Shown: positions 34,778 to 43,983, counted from the first letter of the stretch. The stretch is DNA of 64,000 bases from Desulfovibrio porci (GCF_009696265.1 NZ_VUMH01000001.1:372001-436000); one strand, 5' to 3'. Translations and numbers: made by a program. Notes: a model not told the origin generated them from the sequence alone.

Positions 34778-37159
34778 ATGAACACGACTGACATTTCCGA
34801 CGCTCCCGTCTTTTCCTTCCGCCGCATGGGCGGACTGGATCAGGTGCTGTTACGCACGGACGAGGAATGGCGGCAACTGGGTCAACTGGACCCCAAAGTC
34901 TGGATGGCGCTGAGCTGCCCCACGCGCGGGCTGGAATTCGACGCCCGCACCCTGACCCTGCTGGATACGGACCAGGACGGGCGCATCCGCTCGACGGACG
35001 TTCTGAACGCCGTGGCCTGGGTCTGCGAGCGGGTCAGGCATCCTTCCCGGCTCACGGAGCCCAATACGGGCCTGCCGCTGGACAATCTGCGCGACGACAC
35101 GCCCCTGGGCGCGGAACTGCGGGCCGCCGCCCGGCTGGTGCGGGAAAAAAGCGGACAGACCGACGCCGGGGAGATTTCTCCGGAGCAGGCCGGCGCGGCT
35201 CTGGCCGCCGTCACGGACTACGCCTTCAACGGCGACGGTGTGGTACCGGCGTCTTCCGTGGACAAGGACGACGAGCAGACCGCCCGCTTCATCCGTCTGG
35301 GTCTGACCGTGGTGGGCGGCAAACGCGACGATTCAGGGCAGCCCGGTCTGGATTCCGCCCTGGCCGGACTCTTTCTGGAACGGCTGCGCTCGGCCCGCGC
35401 GTGGCGGCAGAGCGTACATCAGGCGGATCTGCCGCTGGCGCACGAAACCTCCGCCGCCTGGAGCCTGCTGCAACGTCTGAGACCCAAAATCGACGACTAT
35501 TTCAACCGCTGCCGCATGGCGGCCTTTGCCCCGCAGGCCTTGGCGGCCCTGAACGAGGATGCGGAGCTCACCCCCTCGGACGAGGGCGGACAGGCCCTGT
35601 TTTCCCTGGAGGCCCTGGCCCGCCTGCCCTTGGCCAGGGTGGCCCCGGACCAGCCACTGCCCCTGGCGCGCGGCGTCAATCCGGCCTGGGGCGACGATCT
35701 GGACGCTTTCCGCCGCCTGCTGGCTCCACTGATTCACGAAGACGGAGAAAATGGAGACGGCGAACATGGCGGAGCCGTCCCGGCGGACAGCCTGAACGAA
35801 AAAAACTGGCGGGCCATTCAGGAGCGCTTTGCGCCGTATGCCGAGCTGCTGGCCCGGAAGCCCGGCTACGAGCGTCCGCCGGATGACGCCAGACGCGCGG
35901 AATTTCCCGGTCTGCCGCCTCTGGCCCTGGCCGGGGAGGACGATCCCCTGCAACGCGACTTTCTGCCCGTGGCCCCGGAAGAAGCCCTGGACAGCCTTTC
36001 CTCCGCCGAGCTCGACGCCCTGCTGGACGGCGGCGCGGAGCACGCCTTTGCCGACTATGTGCGCCGGGATCTGGCCGCGCCGCGCATGGCCGCCGTGCGC
36101 GATCTGGAAAAGCTGACCCTGCTGCACGTTCATCTCTACACCCTGCTGATGAACTTCGTTTCATTCGCGGATTTTTACGACCCGGAGCGCCAGGCCATAT
36201 TCCTGGCGGGCACCCTCTATCTGGACAGCCGGGCCTGCTATCTCTGCGTGCCGGTCACGGATCTGGACACCCATGTGCGGCTGGCCGCGCAAAGCCATCT
36301 CTGTCTGGTCTACTGCGAATGCCGCCGCACCAGCGGCAGCGGCGAGGAAAAAACCAGTCTCATCGCCGCGGCCCTGACCGCGGGCGGCACCGACGCCCTG
36401 ATCGAAGGCCGCCACGGCATTTTCGTGGACAACGCGGGCCGGGACTGGGACACCAGCATGCTCCGCCTGGTGCGCAATCCCATCAGTCTGCGCGAGGCCA
36501 TGTGGGCCCCGTATCTGCGCTTCGGCGCCATGGTGGGCGAACAGCTGCAAAAACTGGTGGCCGCCAAGGACGAGGCCATCACCAAGGCTTCCAGCAAGGC
36601 CGTCAGCGTTCTGGACAAAGATTTCAAGGCTGACGCCTCGTCCACAGCCGCCGGGGCTCCGCCCAAGGCCACATTTGATTTCGCCAAAGGCGCGGGCATC
36701 TTCGCGGCCTTCAGTGTGGGCATCAGCGTCGTCAGCGCGGCCTTCGCCTATATCGCCAATTCCATCTTTTCCCTGGGCTGGTGGTGGCCCGTGGCTTTGC
36801 TGATTCTCTTTGTCTGCATTTCCGGGCCGTCCATGCTGCTGGCCTGGTTCAAATTGCGCCGCCGCAGCCTGGGCCCCCTGCTGGACGCCTCGGGCTGGGC
36901 CGTGAACAACGGCGCTCCCATCAACATGACCATGGGCGCGGCCCTCACGGCCGTGGGGCAATTGCCGCCCGGCGCGCATCATTCTCTGGACGATCCCTAC
37001 AGTCTGCACGCGCAACTGCGGCGTAAAAAATATCCGGCCTGGCTGCCGGCGGCGGGCCTGACCGCCCTTCTGCTGCTGGCGGCGGGTCTGGCATTCTGGT
37101 TCTGGAAGGAAGGCGCGCCTGTCTGGTTGCAGCAGTGGCTGCCCGCGGTGAAAAAATGA
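34778..37159 (+). CDS. Large EF-hand-like membrane protein, unknown function
   Basis: A 793-residue protein. Near residue 63 an EF-hand-like loop reads LDTDQDGRIRSTDVLNAV, with D-x-D-x-D-G-x-I spacing; a second weaker one is at FNGDGVVPASSVDKDD. The middle is soluble, Ala/Leu/Asp-rich. The last ~160 residues contain about three membrane helices (FSVGISVVSAAFAYIANSIF, WWWPVALLILFVCISGPSML, LTALLLLAAGLAFWFW). Similar proteins exist in several bacteria as conserved hypotheticals, as far as I remember. It may be a Ca-responsive inner-membrane scaffold. GGAG precedes the ATG. Confidence 0.7.
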   Translation: MNTTDISDAPVFSFRRMGGLDQVLLRTDEEWRQLGQLDPKVWMALSCPTRGLEFDARTLTLLDTDQDGRIRSTDVLNAVAWVCERVRHPSRLTEPNTGLPLDNLRDDTPLGAELRAAARLVREKSGQTDAGEISPEQAGAALAAVTDYAFNGDGVVPASSVDKDDEQTARFIRLGLTVVGGKRDDSGQPGLDSALAGLFLERLRSARAWRQSVHQADLPLAHETSAAWSLLQRLRPKIDDYFNRCRMAAFAPQALAALNEDAELTPSDEGGQALFSLEALARLPLARVAPDQPLPLARGVNPAWGDDLDAFRRLLAPLIHEDGENGDGEHGGAVPADSLNEKNWRAIQERFAPYAELLARKPGYERPPDDARRAEFPGLPPLALAGEDDPLQRDFLPVAPEEALDSLSSAELDALLDGGAEHAFADYVRRDLAAPRMAAVRDLEKLTLLHVHLYTLLMNFVSFADFYDPERQAIFLAGTLYLDSRACYLCVPVTDLDTHVRLAAQSHLCLVYCECRRTSGSGEEKTSLIAAALTAGGTDALIEGRHGIFVDNAGRDWDTSMLRLVRNPISLREAMWAPYLRFGAMVGEQLQKLVAAKDEAITKASSKAVSVLDKDFKADASSTAAGAPPKATFDFAKGAGIFAAFSVGISVVSAAFAYIANSIFSLGWWWPVALLILFVCISGPSMLLAWFKLRRRSLGPLLDASGWAVNNGAPINMTMGAALTAVGQLPPGAHHSLDDPYSLHAQLRRKKYPAWLPAAGLTALLLLAAGLAFWFWKEGAPVWLQQWLPAVKK

Positions 37160-37210
37160 CGATAAACAGCGCTTCCCGCGTTTATTCAAAAAAATTCCGG
37201 CACATGCCTG

Positions 37211-37981
37211 ATGTGTAACGCTCCGGAGAAAAAAATATTGATTCTGGGCGCGGTCCTGCCCGATGTTTCAGAGGCTGGACTGCGCGCTCTGTGTCGGATA
37301 TGGGAAGCGACGCTGATCCCCCGGCTTGCGCCGGAGCAACTGCGCCATCTCCGGCGCTTCGCTCCGGAGGGAGCGGCCCTGTCCGCGCGCGCCTCTCGCC
37401 TGCTGGCGCGCCTTCTGCTGCTGCGCGGGCTTCAGATTCTGGACGGCGCATCGCGGCCCGACATCCGTCTGGACAGAGATGCATTGGGCCGTCCGCTGCT
37501 CCCCGGCTGGCGCGTAGGCTTCAGCCACAGCGGACAGGCCGCTTTCTGCGCCCTGCGACGTCGGCGGGACGGTGCTCATGAGTGGAAAAAAGGAAAACCT
37601 GAACCCGCATACGAGTCATATCCGGGCTCAGGTCGGGAAACGGGTTTGGGGCTGGACGCCGAGGCTCTGGGCAATCCGCCCCCGGCGGCGCGGGCCTTCG
37701 CCGGAGGGGCCGGACCAAGCATAACGGCCCGGGAGGCGCTACGCCGCTGGACCATCAAGGAGGCCGCGCTTAAAGCCCTGGGCACGGGCCTGACGCTTGA
37801 TCCGGCTCTGATTCACAGCGGTCTGGACGGCCGACGCACGGGCCTGTTGCGCATCCAGGGCCAAAACCTGCGCTGGCGGGTTCTGGTCTGCCCCGGGCAC
37901 TGGCTCTGCCTGGCGTACGGCAGAGCGGAGACGCATCCGGCGATCAGCCTGCGCTGGCTGCACGCCGCTGGAGCAATTTAA
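37211..37981 (+). CDS. 4'-phosphopantetheinyl transferase, Sfp-type
   Basis: A 256-residue enzyme activating carrier proteins with the CoA phosphopantetheine arm. The motifs are VGFSHSGQAAFCAL (P2-like), GLGLDAEAL (the Mg-binding D-x-E, P3-like GIDVE) and RRWTIKEAALKALGTGL (W-x-x-KEA). An unusual ~25-residue basic insert (RRRDGAHEWKKGKPEPAYES) separates the first two motifs. No PKS/NRPS genes lie nearby, so it probably serves a distant or primary-metabolism carrier protein. Repeat Y copy 1 overlaps its 3' end, including the stop codon. Confidence 0.82.
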   Translation: MCNAPEKKILILGAVLPDVSEAGLRALCRIWEATLIPRLAPEQLRHLRRFAPEGAALSARASRLLARLLLLRGLQILDGASRPDIRLDRDALGRPLLPGWRVGFSHSGQAAFCALRRRRDGAHEWKKGKPEPAYESYPGSGRETGLGLDAEALGNPPPAARAFAGGAGPSITAREALRRWTIKEAALKALGTGLTLDPALIHSGLDGRRTGLLRIQGQNLRWRVLVCPGHWLCLAYGRAETHPAISLRWLHAAGAI

Positions 37982-38119
37982 AAGTTACCTTGCCCCGGCG
38001 GCCGCAAAAGCAGCCGCCCGCCACGAAGGCGTAAGCGCAATTTGTTTGCGCTGTTAAACGCCGAAGCGGGCGTCATCAAACGTTAAGAATGTACATTCTT
38101 AACGTTCATTCTGCTCCAG
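37968..38119. repeat. structured repeat Y, copy 1
   Basis: About 150 bp bounded by CTGGAGCA/TGCTCCAG (37968-37975, 38112-38119). Internal stems are GGCGGCCGC/GCAGCCGCC (37997-38018), AGCGCAA/TTGCGCT (near 38034-38052) and a 28-bp perfect palindrome at 38079-38106 (half-site AACGTTAAGAATGT). Copy 2 is at 42971-43120. It overlaps the end of the phosphopantetheinyl transferase gene and may act as its terminator. Confidence 0.75.
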
Positions 38120-38124
38120 GTTTG

Positions 38125-38877
38125 CTAACGGCTGCTGATCTTGAGTTTGCGCATTTTTGACCAGAGCGTGGTGGGCGGCAGGCCCAGAATGGCGGCCGCG
38201 CCGTTTTTGCCGCTGATGCGCCCGTTAGTGTGCTTGATGACCTGGCGGATATAGTCCGCAGTATGCTCATCCAGGCTGCGAAAGGTCTGCGGCTCACCCT
38301 GGCTTTCATCGGAGAGATAGGAATTGCGGTCATGCTCCCGGTGTTCCCCTTTCTTCTGTTCCCCCATAAGCAGGATGTCCCGCACCGCGGCCCCCAGCGG
38401 CTTTCTGATTGTTTCGCAGAGCTCCACATGATCTTGCGTATAGGAGCACTCACCGAGGCTGAACACACTGAGATATCTCAGTTCTCCATAATTTATGAAA
38501 TAATCGAGCGGGACAAAAATGCTTGTGCCGGGATTGGGATGGAGCATTTTACTGACTTTTGAATACGGATATCCGGCCGACTCACTGCAGATGCGCGTCT
38601 GGTACAATGCTCCGGAGTTGGTGGTATCCAGATGCAATGCCTGCATAATATCATCAGGAATGCGCACGACATCAGGAGATGAAAACAGACCCTTATAATT
38701 TGTATGCATTGCAATCTTTGTGATCGTGCCATCCTGATACCGATAAAGCGTCAGGTATGAAAGGGGCATATGTATGGAAAAGAAGCTGTACAAATTCTTC
38801 AGCAATGTCTGTAGAGGCAAGTCTCTATAAGAAATATAGATCAGCTCATTAATCCACTCGTTCTTATCGCTTACCAT
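38125..38877 (-). CDS. GAF-like sensor with Fis-type HTH regulator
   Basis: A 250-residue regulator. The N-terminal ~170 residues look like a GAF domain (LKNLYSFFSIHMPLSYLTLY, SKMLHPNPGTSIFVPLDYF). The C-terminal HTH_8 (ADYIRQVIKHTNGRISGKNG, LGLPPTTLWSKMRKLKI) is that of sigma-54 enhancer-binding proteins, but the central AAA+ domain is absent, so it cannot activate sigma-54 by itself. Such truncated forms are frequent in Desulfovibrio. The gene is less GC-rich than its neighbours, suggesting acquisition. AAAGGG lies before the ATG. The AT-rich gap to trmD may be its operator region. Confidence 0.8.
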   Translation of the reverse strand: MVSDKNEWINELIYISYRDLPLQTLLKNLYSFFSIHMPLSYLTLYRYQDGTITKIAMHTNYKGLFSSPDVVRIPDDIMQALHLDTTNSGALYQTRICSESAGYPYSKVSKMLHPNPGTSIFVPLDYFINYGELRYLSVFSLGECSYTQDHVELCETIRKPLGAAVRDILLMGEQKKGEHREHDRNSYLSDESQGEPQTFRSLDEHTADYIRQVIKHTNGRISGKNGAAAILGLPPTTLWSKMRKLKISSR

Positions 38878-39134
38878 TGTTCACCCTTTCCCGTGGTTAT
38901 GATCCCGATTACGATCTTTCAAAACAGCACTTTTTGTAGGTATGGTATAAGGGGCGATGTTTGTCAATATCGTATTGGCTATTGCTTATTTTATCAGATA
39001 AAGTAAAAATATCGCCAACCATATTTATTTCTTAATATATCTATCAGAAAAATTGATTTTTTGAGGCCGGTGCAAAATTATCCCCGGCACATCGCGCCTT
39101 GCCAGCCGCGCCCTTTTACGGCAATCTCCCGGCC

Positions 39135-40430
39135 ATGCCGCGTTTTCATCTGGTTTCGCTCTTCCCCGAATTCTTTGATTCCCCGCTGAGCACCGCTCTC
39201 ATGGGCCGCGCCCGTGAAACCGGCGTGGTGGAATTCAGCTTTCACGACCCGCGCGCCTTCAGTGCGGACAAGCACCGCCATGTGGACGACCGGCCGTACG
39301 GCGGCGGTCCGGGCATGGTGATGCAGGGCGAACCCGTGTCCCTGGCCCTGCGCTCCATTGAGCGCCCCGGCCGGATGCTGCTCATGGCTCCGGGCGGCCG
39401 TCCGCTCAACCAGGCTCTGGCGCGCGAACTGGCCGCCGAAGAAGATCTTACCCTGGTCTGCGGCCGCTATGAAGGCCTGGACGCCCGCCTGCTCGAACTC
39501 TTCCCCCTGGAGCAGGTGAGCGTCGGCGAGGCTGTGCTCAACGGCGGAGAAACGGCGGCTCTGGCCGTCATCGAATCCGTGGCCCGCCTGACGCCGGGCT
39601 TCATGGGCAAGGAAGAATCCGGCGAGGAAGAAAGTTTTTCCCACGGCCTGCTGGAATACCCGCACTACACCCGGCCAGAAAAACTGGAAGGGCTGCCTGT
39701 GCCCGAGGTATTGCTCAGCGGGGATCACGGCCGCATCGCGGCATGGCGGCGCGCGGCGTCCCTGGCGGCCACCCTGGCCGCGCGGCCCGACTTGCTGGAC
39801 ACAGCCCCCCTGGACCGCGAGGACGCCCGGACCCTGGCCGCCCTGCCGCGCGAGAGGCCGGGCCGCAACCTTTCTTTCTGCCTTGTACACTATCCGGTTT
39901 TGCTTGGAGAAAAAAATTCCGGGGCTTCCTCTTTGACAAATCTGGACATTCACGATATAGCCCGAATTTCCCGCAGCTATGGGATGGGACCCTTCTATGC
40001 GGTGACGCCGCTGGAGGATCAGTTGCGGGTGCTTGAGGATATTTTGCGGCACTGGACCTGCGGCCCCGGCGGCAAGGGTAATCCGGACAGAGCCAGAGCC
40101 CTGGAGCTGGTCCGTCCGGCGGCCTCGCTGGATGAAGCCGTGGCGCGGTTGGGCGCGCATGCCGGCGCAAAGCCCAGACTGGTGGCCAGTTCCGCCGTCT
40201 GGCCCGCGCACAAGCGCGCTCCCGCGCCGCTGACGCCCGCTCAGGTGCGTGACTGGTGCCGGGACGGCCCGGTGCTGCTTTGTCTGGGCACGGCCCAGGG
40301 GCTGGCGCCGGAAGTGCTGGAACACTGCGAGGGGCAGCTGCGCCCCCTGCGTTTTTTGGGGTACAACCATCTTTCGGTGCGCAGCGCGGCCGCCATCCTG
40401 GCCGACAGAATTTTAGGCGACTACTGCTGA
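39135..40430 (+). CDS. trmD: TrmD tRNA (m1G37) methyltransferase fused to SPOUT domain
   Basis: A 431-residue fusion. Residues 1-235 are TrmD, which methylates N1 of G37 in tRNA: knot motifs LMAPGGRPLNQ, LVCGRYEGLDARLLE and VSVGEAVLNGGETAAL, and the LLEYPHYTRP loop. Residues ~245-431 form a second SPOUT-class methyltransferase (PF09936-like), with LVHYPVLLGEKNSG, YGMGPFYAVTPLEDQL and FLGYNHLSVRSAAAILADR. The fusion is known from Desulfovibrio and the role of the second domain is not clear to me. The ATG at 39135 is the conserved MPRFHLVSLFPEFF start. It is followed by rplS as usual, but not preceded by rimM (see finding). Confidence 0.94.
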   Translation: MPRFHLVSLFPEFFDSPLSTALMGRARETGVVEFSFHDPRAFSADKHRHVDDRPYGGGPGMVMQGEPVSLALRSIERPGRMLLMAPGGRPLNQALARELAAEEDLTLVCGRYEGLDARLLELFPLEQVSVGEAVLNGGETAALAVIESVARLTPGFMGKEESGEEESFSHGLLEYPHYTRPEKLEGLPVPEVLLSGDHGRIAAWRRAASLAATLAARPDLLDTAPLDREDARTLAALPRERPGRNLSFCLVHYPVLLGEKNSGASSLTNLDIHDIARISRSYGMGPFYAVTPLEDQLRVLEDILRHWTCGPGGKGNPDRARALELVRPAASLDEAVARLGAHAGAKPRLVASSAVWPAHKRAPAPLTPAQVRDWCRDGPVLLCLGTAQGLAPEVLEHCEGQLRPLRFLGYNHLSVRSAAAILADRILGDYC

Positions 40431-40505
40431 AAACCGCGGGCCGCACACAGCGGGCCGTTTCGCAACGACGCAACAATCCGCCCACGGGTTTGCAAGGAGT
40501 TTACG

Positions 40506-40853
40506 ATGGACATCATCAGGAAAATCGAACAGGAAAACATGCGCATGGATATGCCCGCGTTTCGCTCCGGCGACACGGTCAAAGTGCATCTGCGCATTGT
40601 GGAAGGCGAAAAAGAACGCATCCAGGTCTTCCAGGGCAATGTGATCCGCATCAAGCGCGGCACCACCAATGCCAGCTTCACGGTGCGCAAGGTTTCCGAC
40701 GGCGTGGGCGTGGAACGCATCTTCCCGATCAACTCGCCCTTCATCGACCATGTGGAACTGATCACTCAGGGCCGCGTGCGCCGCAGCCGCCTCTACTATC
40801 TGCGCGCCCTCAAGGGCAAAGCGGCCCGTATCAAGCCGCGCGGCCGCTTCTGA
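40506..40853 (+). CDS. rplS: Ribosomal protein bL19
   Basis: The 115 residues match L19 throughout ([78 protein letters not shown]). It sits at the 30S-50S interface. AAGGAG precedes the ATG. It follows trmD by 75 bp and ends in a very strong terminator, so trmD-rplS is one unit. Confidence 0.98.
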   Translation: MDIIRKIEQENMRMDMPAFRSGDTVKVHLRIVEGEKERIQVFQGNVIRIKRGTTNASFTVRKVSDGVGVERIFPINSPFIDHVELITQGRVRRSRLYYLRALKGKAARIKPRGRF

Positions 40854-40933
40854 TCGGGCTGCGCGCCTTTTGCCGCCGCCGGCGTCACCCGTCCCCGCGA
40901 CTGCGCGGGCTGCGTGACGCTTACACAATCGTT

Positions 40934-40982
40934 CGCTTTAGCCGACAGACCGTAATATATTTCCGGTCTGTCGGCTAAAGCG
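40934..40982. terminator. terminator after rplS
   Basis: A perfect 19-bp inverted repeat (40934-40952 with 40964-40982, arm CGCTTTAGCCGACAGACCG) is followed by TGGTTTTTT. The tail favours the plus strand. Confidence 0.9.
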
Positions 40983-41003
40983 TGGTTTTTTGTCGGCGTC
41001 CGG

Positions 41004-41723
41004 ATGGCCGCCGTTGAAACCGAGGCACGTGTGAAGAAACATCCCGCACAGGCCAGTCTGTTTGGTCCGGATGCCGCCCCGCCGGGACGGCCATCCAGAT
41101 ACTGCGCGGGTATTGACGAAGCCGGGCGCGGTTGCCTGGCCGGGCCGGTGGTGGCCGCCGCCGTCATTCTTCCCGCTGTCTATGATCTGCCCGGCCTCAC
41201 GGATTCCAAAGCCCTGAGCGTCAAAGCGCGCGAGCTTCTGGCCCCGCGCATCAAGGCCTGCGCCGTGGCCTGGGGTCTGGGCGTGGTCTGGCCCCGGCGC
41301 ATTGAGCGCATCAATATTCTGCAAGCCACCTTCGAAGCCATGAGCCGCGCCGTGGGCGTTCTGGGCGTCACGCCGGACCGCCTGCTCATCGACGGCAACA
41401 AAACCCTGCCCGAGGCCGTACTCGCCCCGCTCTGGCGGGCAAGGCACACGGTGGCCCTGCCGCCCCAGCGGGCCATTGTGGGCGGAGACAAAAGTGAAGA
41501 CGCCATTTCCGCCGCCTCCATCCTGGCCAAAACCTTCCGGGACCGGCTTATGCTGCATCTGGCCCGACGTTGGCCCGGCTATGGCCTGGAAGTGCACAAG
41601 GGCTACGGCACCAGAACCCATTACGAGGCCCTGCGCCGTCTGGGCCCCTGCCCGCAGCACCGCCTGACATTCCGGGGCGTGCTGCCCGCATCCGCCGCGC
41701 CGCGCCAGGGCAGTCTGTGCTGA
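41004..41723 (+). CDS. rnhB: Ribonuclease HII
   Basis: A 239-residue RNase HII, which cleaves RNA at ribonucleotides embedded in DNA. The catalytic acidic residues are in [18 protein letters not shown] (D, E), [12 protein letters not shown] (D) and [21 protein letters not shown] (D). The length is normal, with an N-terminal extension of about 30 residues ([13 protein letters not shown]). It overlaps yraN by 7 bp and forms the usual rnhB-yraN-rsmI unit. The strong terminator upstream means it needs its own promoter or read-through from rplS. Confidence 0.96.
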   Translation: MAAVETEARVKKHPAQASLFGPDAAPPGRPSRYCAGIDEAGRGCLAGPVVAAAVILPAVYDLPGLTDSKALSVKARELLAPRIKACAVAWGLGVVWPRRIERINILQATFEAMSRAVGVLGVTPDRLLIDGNKTLPEAVLAPLWRARHTVALPPQRAIVGGDKSEDAISAASILAKTFRDRLMLHLARRWPGYGLEVHKGYGTRTHYEALRRLGPCPQHRLTFRGVLPASAAPRQGSLC

Positions 41724-42184
41724 AGCTGCCGTTTTTCCGGCGCTCCGCGCAACGTGCCGCGCCGCACAGCGGCCAAAGCGAAAAGGCGGCCCACATCCTG
41801 CTGGGACGGGCCGGTGAGGAGGCCGCCGCCGCGCTGCTGCAGCGCGCGGGCTTTACGCTGCTGGACCGCAACTGGCGGCAGGGCCGCCTGGAACTGGACA
41901 TGGTCTGCCGCGACGGCGAGGAGCTGGTTTTCGTTGAGGTCAAAACCCGGCGGTCGGACGGGTACGGCGGCCCGGCGGCGGCCGTAACCCCGGGCAAGCA
42001 ACGCGTTCTCACGCGCGCGGCGCAGGCCTGGCTGGCGGCGCACGACGCCTGGCAAAGCCCCTGCCGTTTTGACGTGGTCTGCCTCTTGCGCCACGGCGAC
42101 ACCTTCAGCGCGGAGCATTACCCCCATGCCTTTGACTTCTCCCCGGCTCTGGATAGTGGCCACGCCTCTTGGCAACCCTGGTGA
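41717..42184 (+). CDS. yraN: YraN family (UPF0102) predicted endonuclease-fold protein
   Basis: A 155-residue restriction-endonuclease-fold protein. The core reads [38 protein letters not shown] and [16 protein letters not shown], the E-x-K nuclease signature of UPF0102. It starts with GTG inside the end of rnhB. Its 3' end overlaps rsmI by 59 bp, which is long. Cellular role unknown. Confidence 0.9.
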   Translation: MLKLPFFRRSAQRAAPHSGQSEKAAHILLGRAGEEAAAALLQRAGFTLLDRNWRQGRLELDMVCRDGEELVFVEVKTRRSDGYGGPAAAVTPGKQRVLTRAAQAWLAAHDAWQSPCRFDVVCLLRHGDTFSAEHYPHAFDFSPALDSGHASWQPW

Positions 42185-42974
42185 CCTTTCGCCCCGGGCG
42201 CGCGAAATTCTGGAAAACGCGGACCTGATCCTGGCCGAGGACACCCGCCGCGCGCTCCAGCTCTGCCGTCTCTGCGGCATCCGCAACCTCCAGGGCCGCC
42301 GTTTTCTCAGTTTTTACGACCACAATGAAGCCGAACGCCAGGAAGAAGTGCTGCGCCTGCTGCGTGAGGGCCGCGACCTGGCCCTGATTTCCGACGCGGG
42401 CACCCCCCTGCTGGCCGACCCCGGCTACCGCCTGGTGCGGGCCTGCCGCAAGGAGGGCCTGCCGGTTTCTCCGGCGCCCGGCCCGTCCGCCCCGGCGGCC
42501 GCCCTGTCCGCCGCCGGCATCGCGCCCCTGCCGCACACCTTTCTGGGCTTTCTGCCGCGCGACACGGCCGGACGCGAAGCCCTGCTGGAGTCTTTCGCCC
42601 ATGTGCCCGGCTCCCTGATTTTTTTCGAGCGCAAGGACCGCCTCAAGGAAAGTCTGGCTCTGGCGGCCCGCATTCTGGGGCCGCGCGATCTGGCCGTCTG
42701 CCGTGAATTGACCAAAACCCATGAGGAATTTATACTTATCCGGCTCGAAGACAGTGCAAGTCTGCCCGATGAGCTGCTCGGAGAGATCACGGTGCTGATC
42801 GGCCCGCCTGAGGTGACCGAACGCACACCCCGCGACGAGGTGGAAAATCTGTTGCGCGCGGAGCTGGCCCAAGGCGGCAAGCCGCGCGAGGTGGCCCGCC
42901 GGGTCCAGAGCGCCGTGCGCGGCTGGAGCGGCAAGGAACTGTACGCCCTGATCCCGGCGGTGAAAGCAACCTAG
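42126..42974 (+). CDS. rsmI: 16S rRNA (cytidine(1402)-2'-O)-methyltransferase
   Basis: A 282-residue tetrapyrrole-methylase-fold enzyme that adds the 2'-O-methyl group to C1402 of 16S rRNA. Signature stretches are [54 protein letters not shown] and FLGFLPRDTAGREALL. The ATG at 42126 overlaps yraN; homologues start at the same point ([12 protein letters not shown]). Repeat Y copy 2 begins at its stop codon. Confidence 0.96.
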   Translation: MPLTSPRLWIVATPLGNPGDLSPRAREILENADLILAEDTRRALQLCRLCGIRNLQGRRFLSFYDHNEAERQEEVLRLLREGRDLALISDAGTPLLADPGYRLVRACRKEGLPVSPAPGPSAPAAALSAAGIAPLPHTFLGFLPRDTAGREALLESFAHVPGSLIFFERKDRLKESLALAARILGPRDLAVCRELTKTHEEFILIRLEDSASLPDELLGEITVLIGPPEVTERTPRDEVENLLRAELAQGGKPREVARRVQSAVRGWSGKELYALIPAVKAT

Positions 42975-43120
42975 AGTAATTTAATTTTGAAATTGCTCTG
43001 ACGGCTGCGAGAGCAGCCGTCCGGCACGAGGGCGTAAGCGCAATTCATTTGCGCTGTTAAGCGCCGAAGTGGGAGTCTTAAACTTTAAGAATGTACATTC
43101 TTAAAGTTAATTCGCTCTGG
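42971..43120. repeat. structured repeat Y, copy 2
   Basis: Homologous to copy 1 from GCAGCCG (43013) to the palindrome at 43081-43108 (half-site AACTTTAAGAATGT). Relative to copy 1 the palindrome differs at two positions that pair with each other, G-C to T-A, so symmetry is preserved. Other stems are ACGGCTGC/GCAGCCGT (43001-43020) and AGCGCAA/TTGCGCT (about 43037-43053). A separate 10-bp stem GAGCGTTTCA/TGAAACGCTC follows at 43119-43141. Confidence 0.75.
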
Positions 43121-43163
43121 AGCGTTTCATATTGAAACGCTCTAACAACAGCAAAGGGCTGCC

Positions 43164-43913
43164 ATGCTTCCCTGTTGCGTCGCTCTCAACTGCCTTGCGC
43201 GCACCTGCTGCATCAACGCGGCCGTCACCGCCAGAGGCATGCAGCAGATCGGACTCGCCTTCGTGCTGGCCCCGGCCTTCCGTTATCTCTATCCGGAAAG
43301 CGCGGACAGGGCGCGCGCCTTCGCCCGCTACAGCGGGCACAGCAATACCCATGTCTTCATGGTCCCGCTCTATGTGGGCATCGTCCTTTCCCTGGAAACA
43401 CAGATCGCCAGAGGCACTCTGCCGGAAGCCTCGGTGGGCGTGGTGCGCGAAACGCTGGCCACCACTCTTTCCGCCCTGGGGGACTCCTTTTTCAGCGGCA
43501 CGCTTCTGCCGCTCTGGGCGCTGGTCAGCGTCTGCCTGCTGCTGGCCGGACAAATCGGCCTTACGGCGGCTCTGGCCGTTTTGTTTCTGGCGCTGCTCCT
43601 GCTCTTTCGCATTCTGACCTTTTTCGCGGGTCTGCGCCACGGCATGCCCGTGCTGCTGCGCCTCAAGCGCCTGGACCTCATCAACTGGGTGGACCGCATC
43701 AAGATCCTCAACGCGGTCATGGTGGCTCTGGTGGTCTGGCAACTGCCTCTCAGGCATCTGACCCCCTTCCCCTGGCTGCTTTACGGACTGGCCGTCGCCG
43801 CCGTGCTGGGCGCGTCCTGGCTCGTGGGGCGGATGCATTTGCCGCGCATTCTGCTCTGGGCGCTCGTGCTGGGCGCGCTCATTCTCATGGACGCGGGGCT
43901 CATCGGCATGTAA
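43164..43913 (+). CDS. PTS mannose-family EIID component
   Basis: A 249-residue membrane protein of the mannose/fructose/sorbose PTS IID family. A soluble N-terminal part (GMQQIGLAFVLAPAFRYLYP, YSGHSNTHVFMVPLYVGIVL, ALGDSFFSGTLLPLWAL) is followed by two or three C-terminal membrane helices. IID normally works with IIC to translocate a sugar while IIAB phosphorylates it. Here IID stands directly before HPr and EI, with no IIA, IIB or IIC. Partial mannose-type PTS sets are known in Desulfovibrio and may be regulatory rather than for uptake. Confidence 0.85.
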   Translation: MLPCCVALNCLARTCCINAAVTARGMQQIGLAFVLAPAFRYLYPESADRARAFARYSGHSNTHVFMVPLYVGIVLSLETQIARGTLPEASVGVVRETLATTLSALGDSFFSGTLLPLWALVSVCLLLAGQIGLTAALAVLFLALLLLFRILTFFAGLRHGMPVLLRLKRLDLINWVDRIKILNAVMVALVVWQLPLRHLTPFPWLLYGLAVAAVLGASWLVGRMHLPRILLWALVLGALILMDAGLIGM

Positions 43914-43983
43914 GATAATGCCGCCCGGCCGGGAAGCGGCGCTTGCGCCCCCTCCGCCGGAGCGACGGGAGACAAGGATACGC

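Noticed and set aside
34527..34781. 84-codon ORF upstream of the EF-hand-like gene
   Set aside because: No recognisable feature, and it covers a terminator-like stem and the ribosome site of the next gene.
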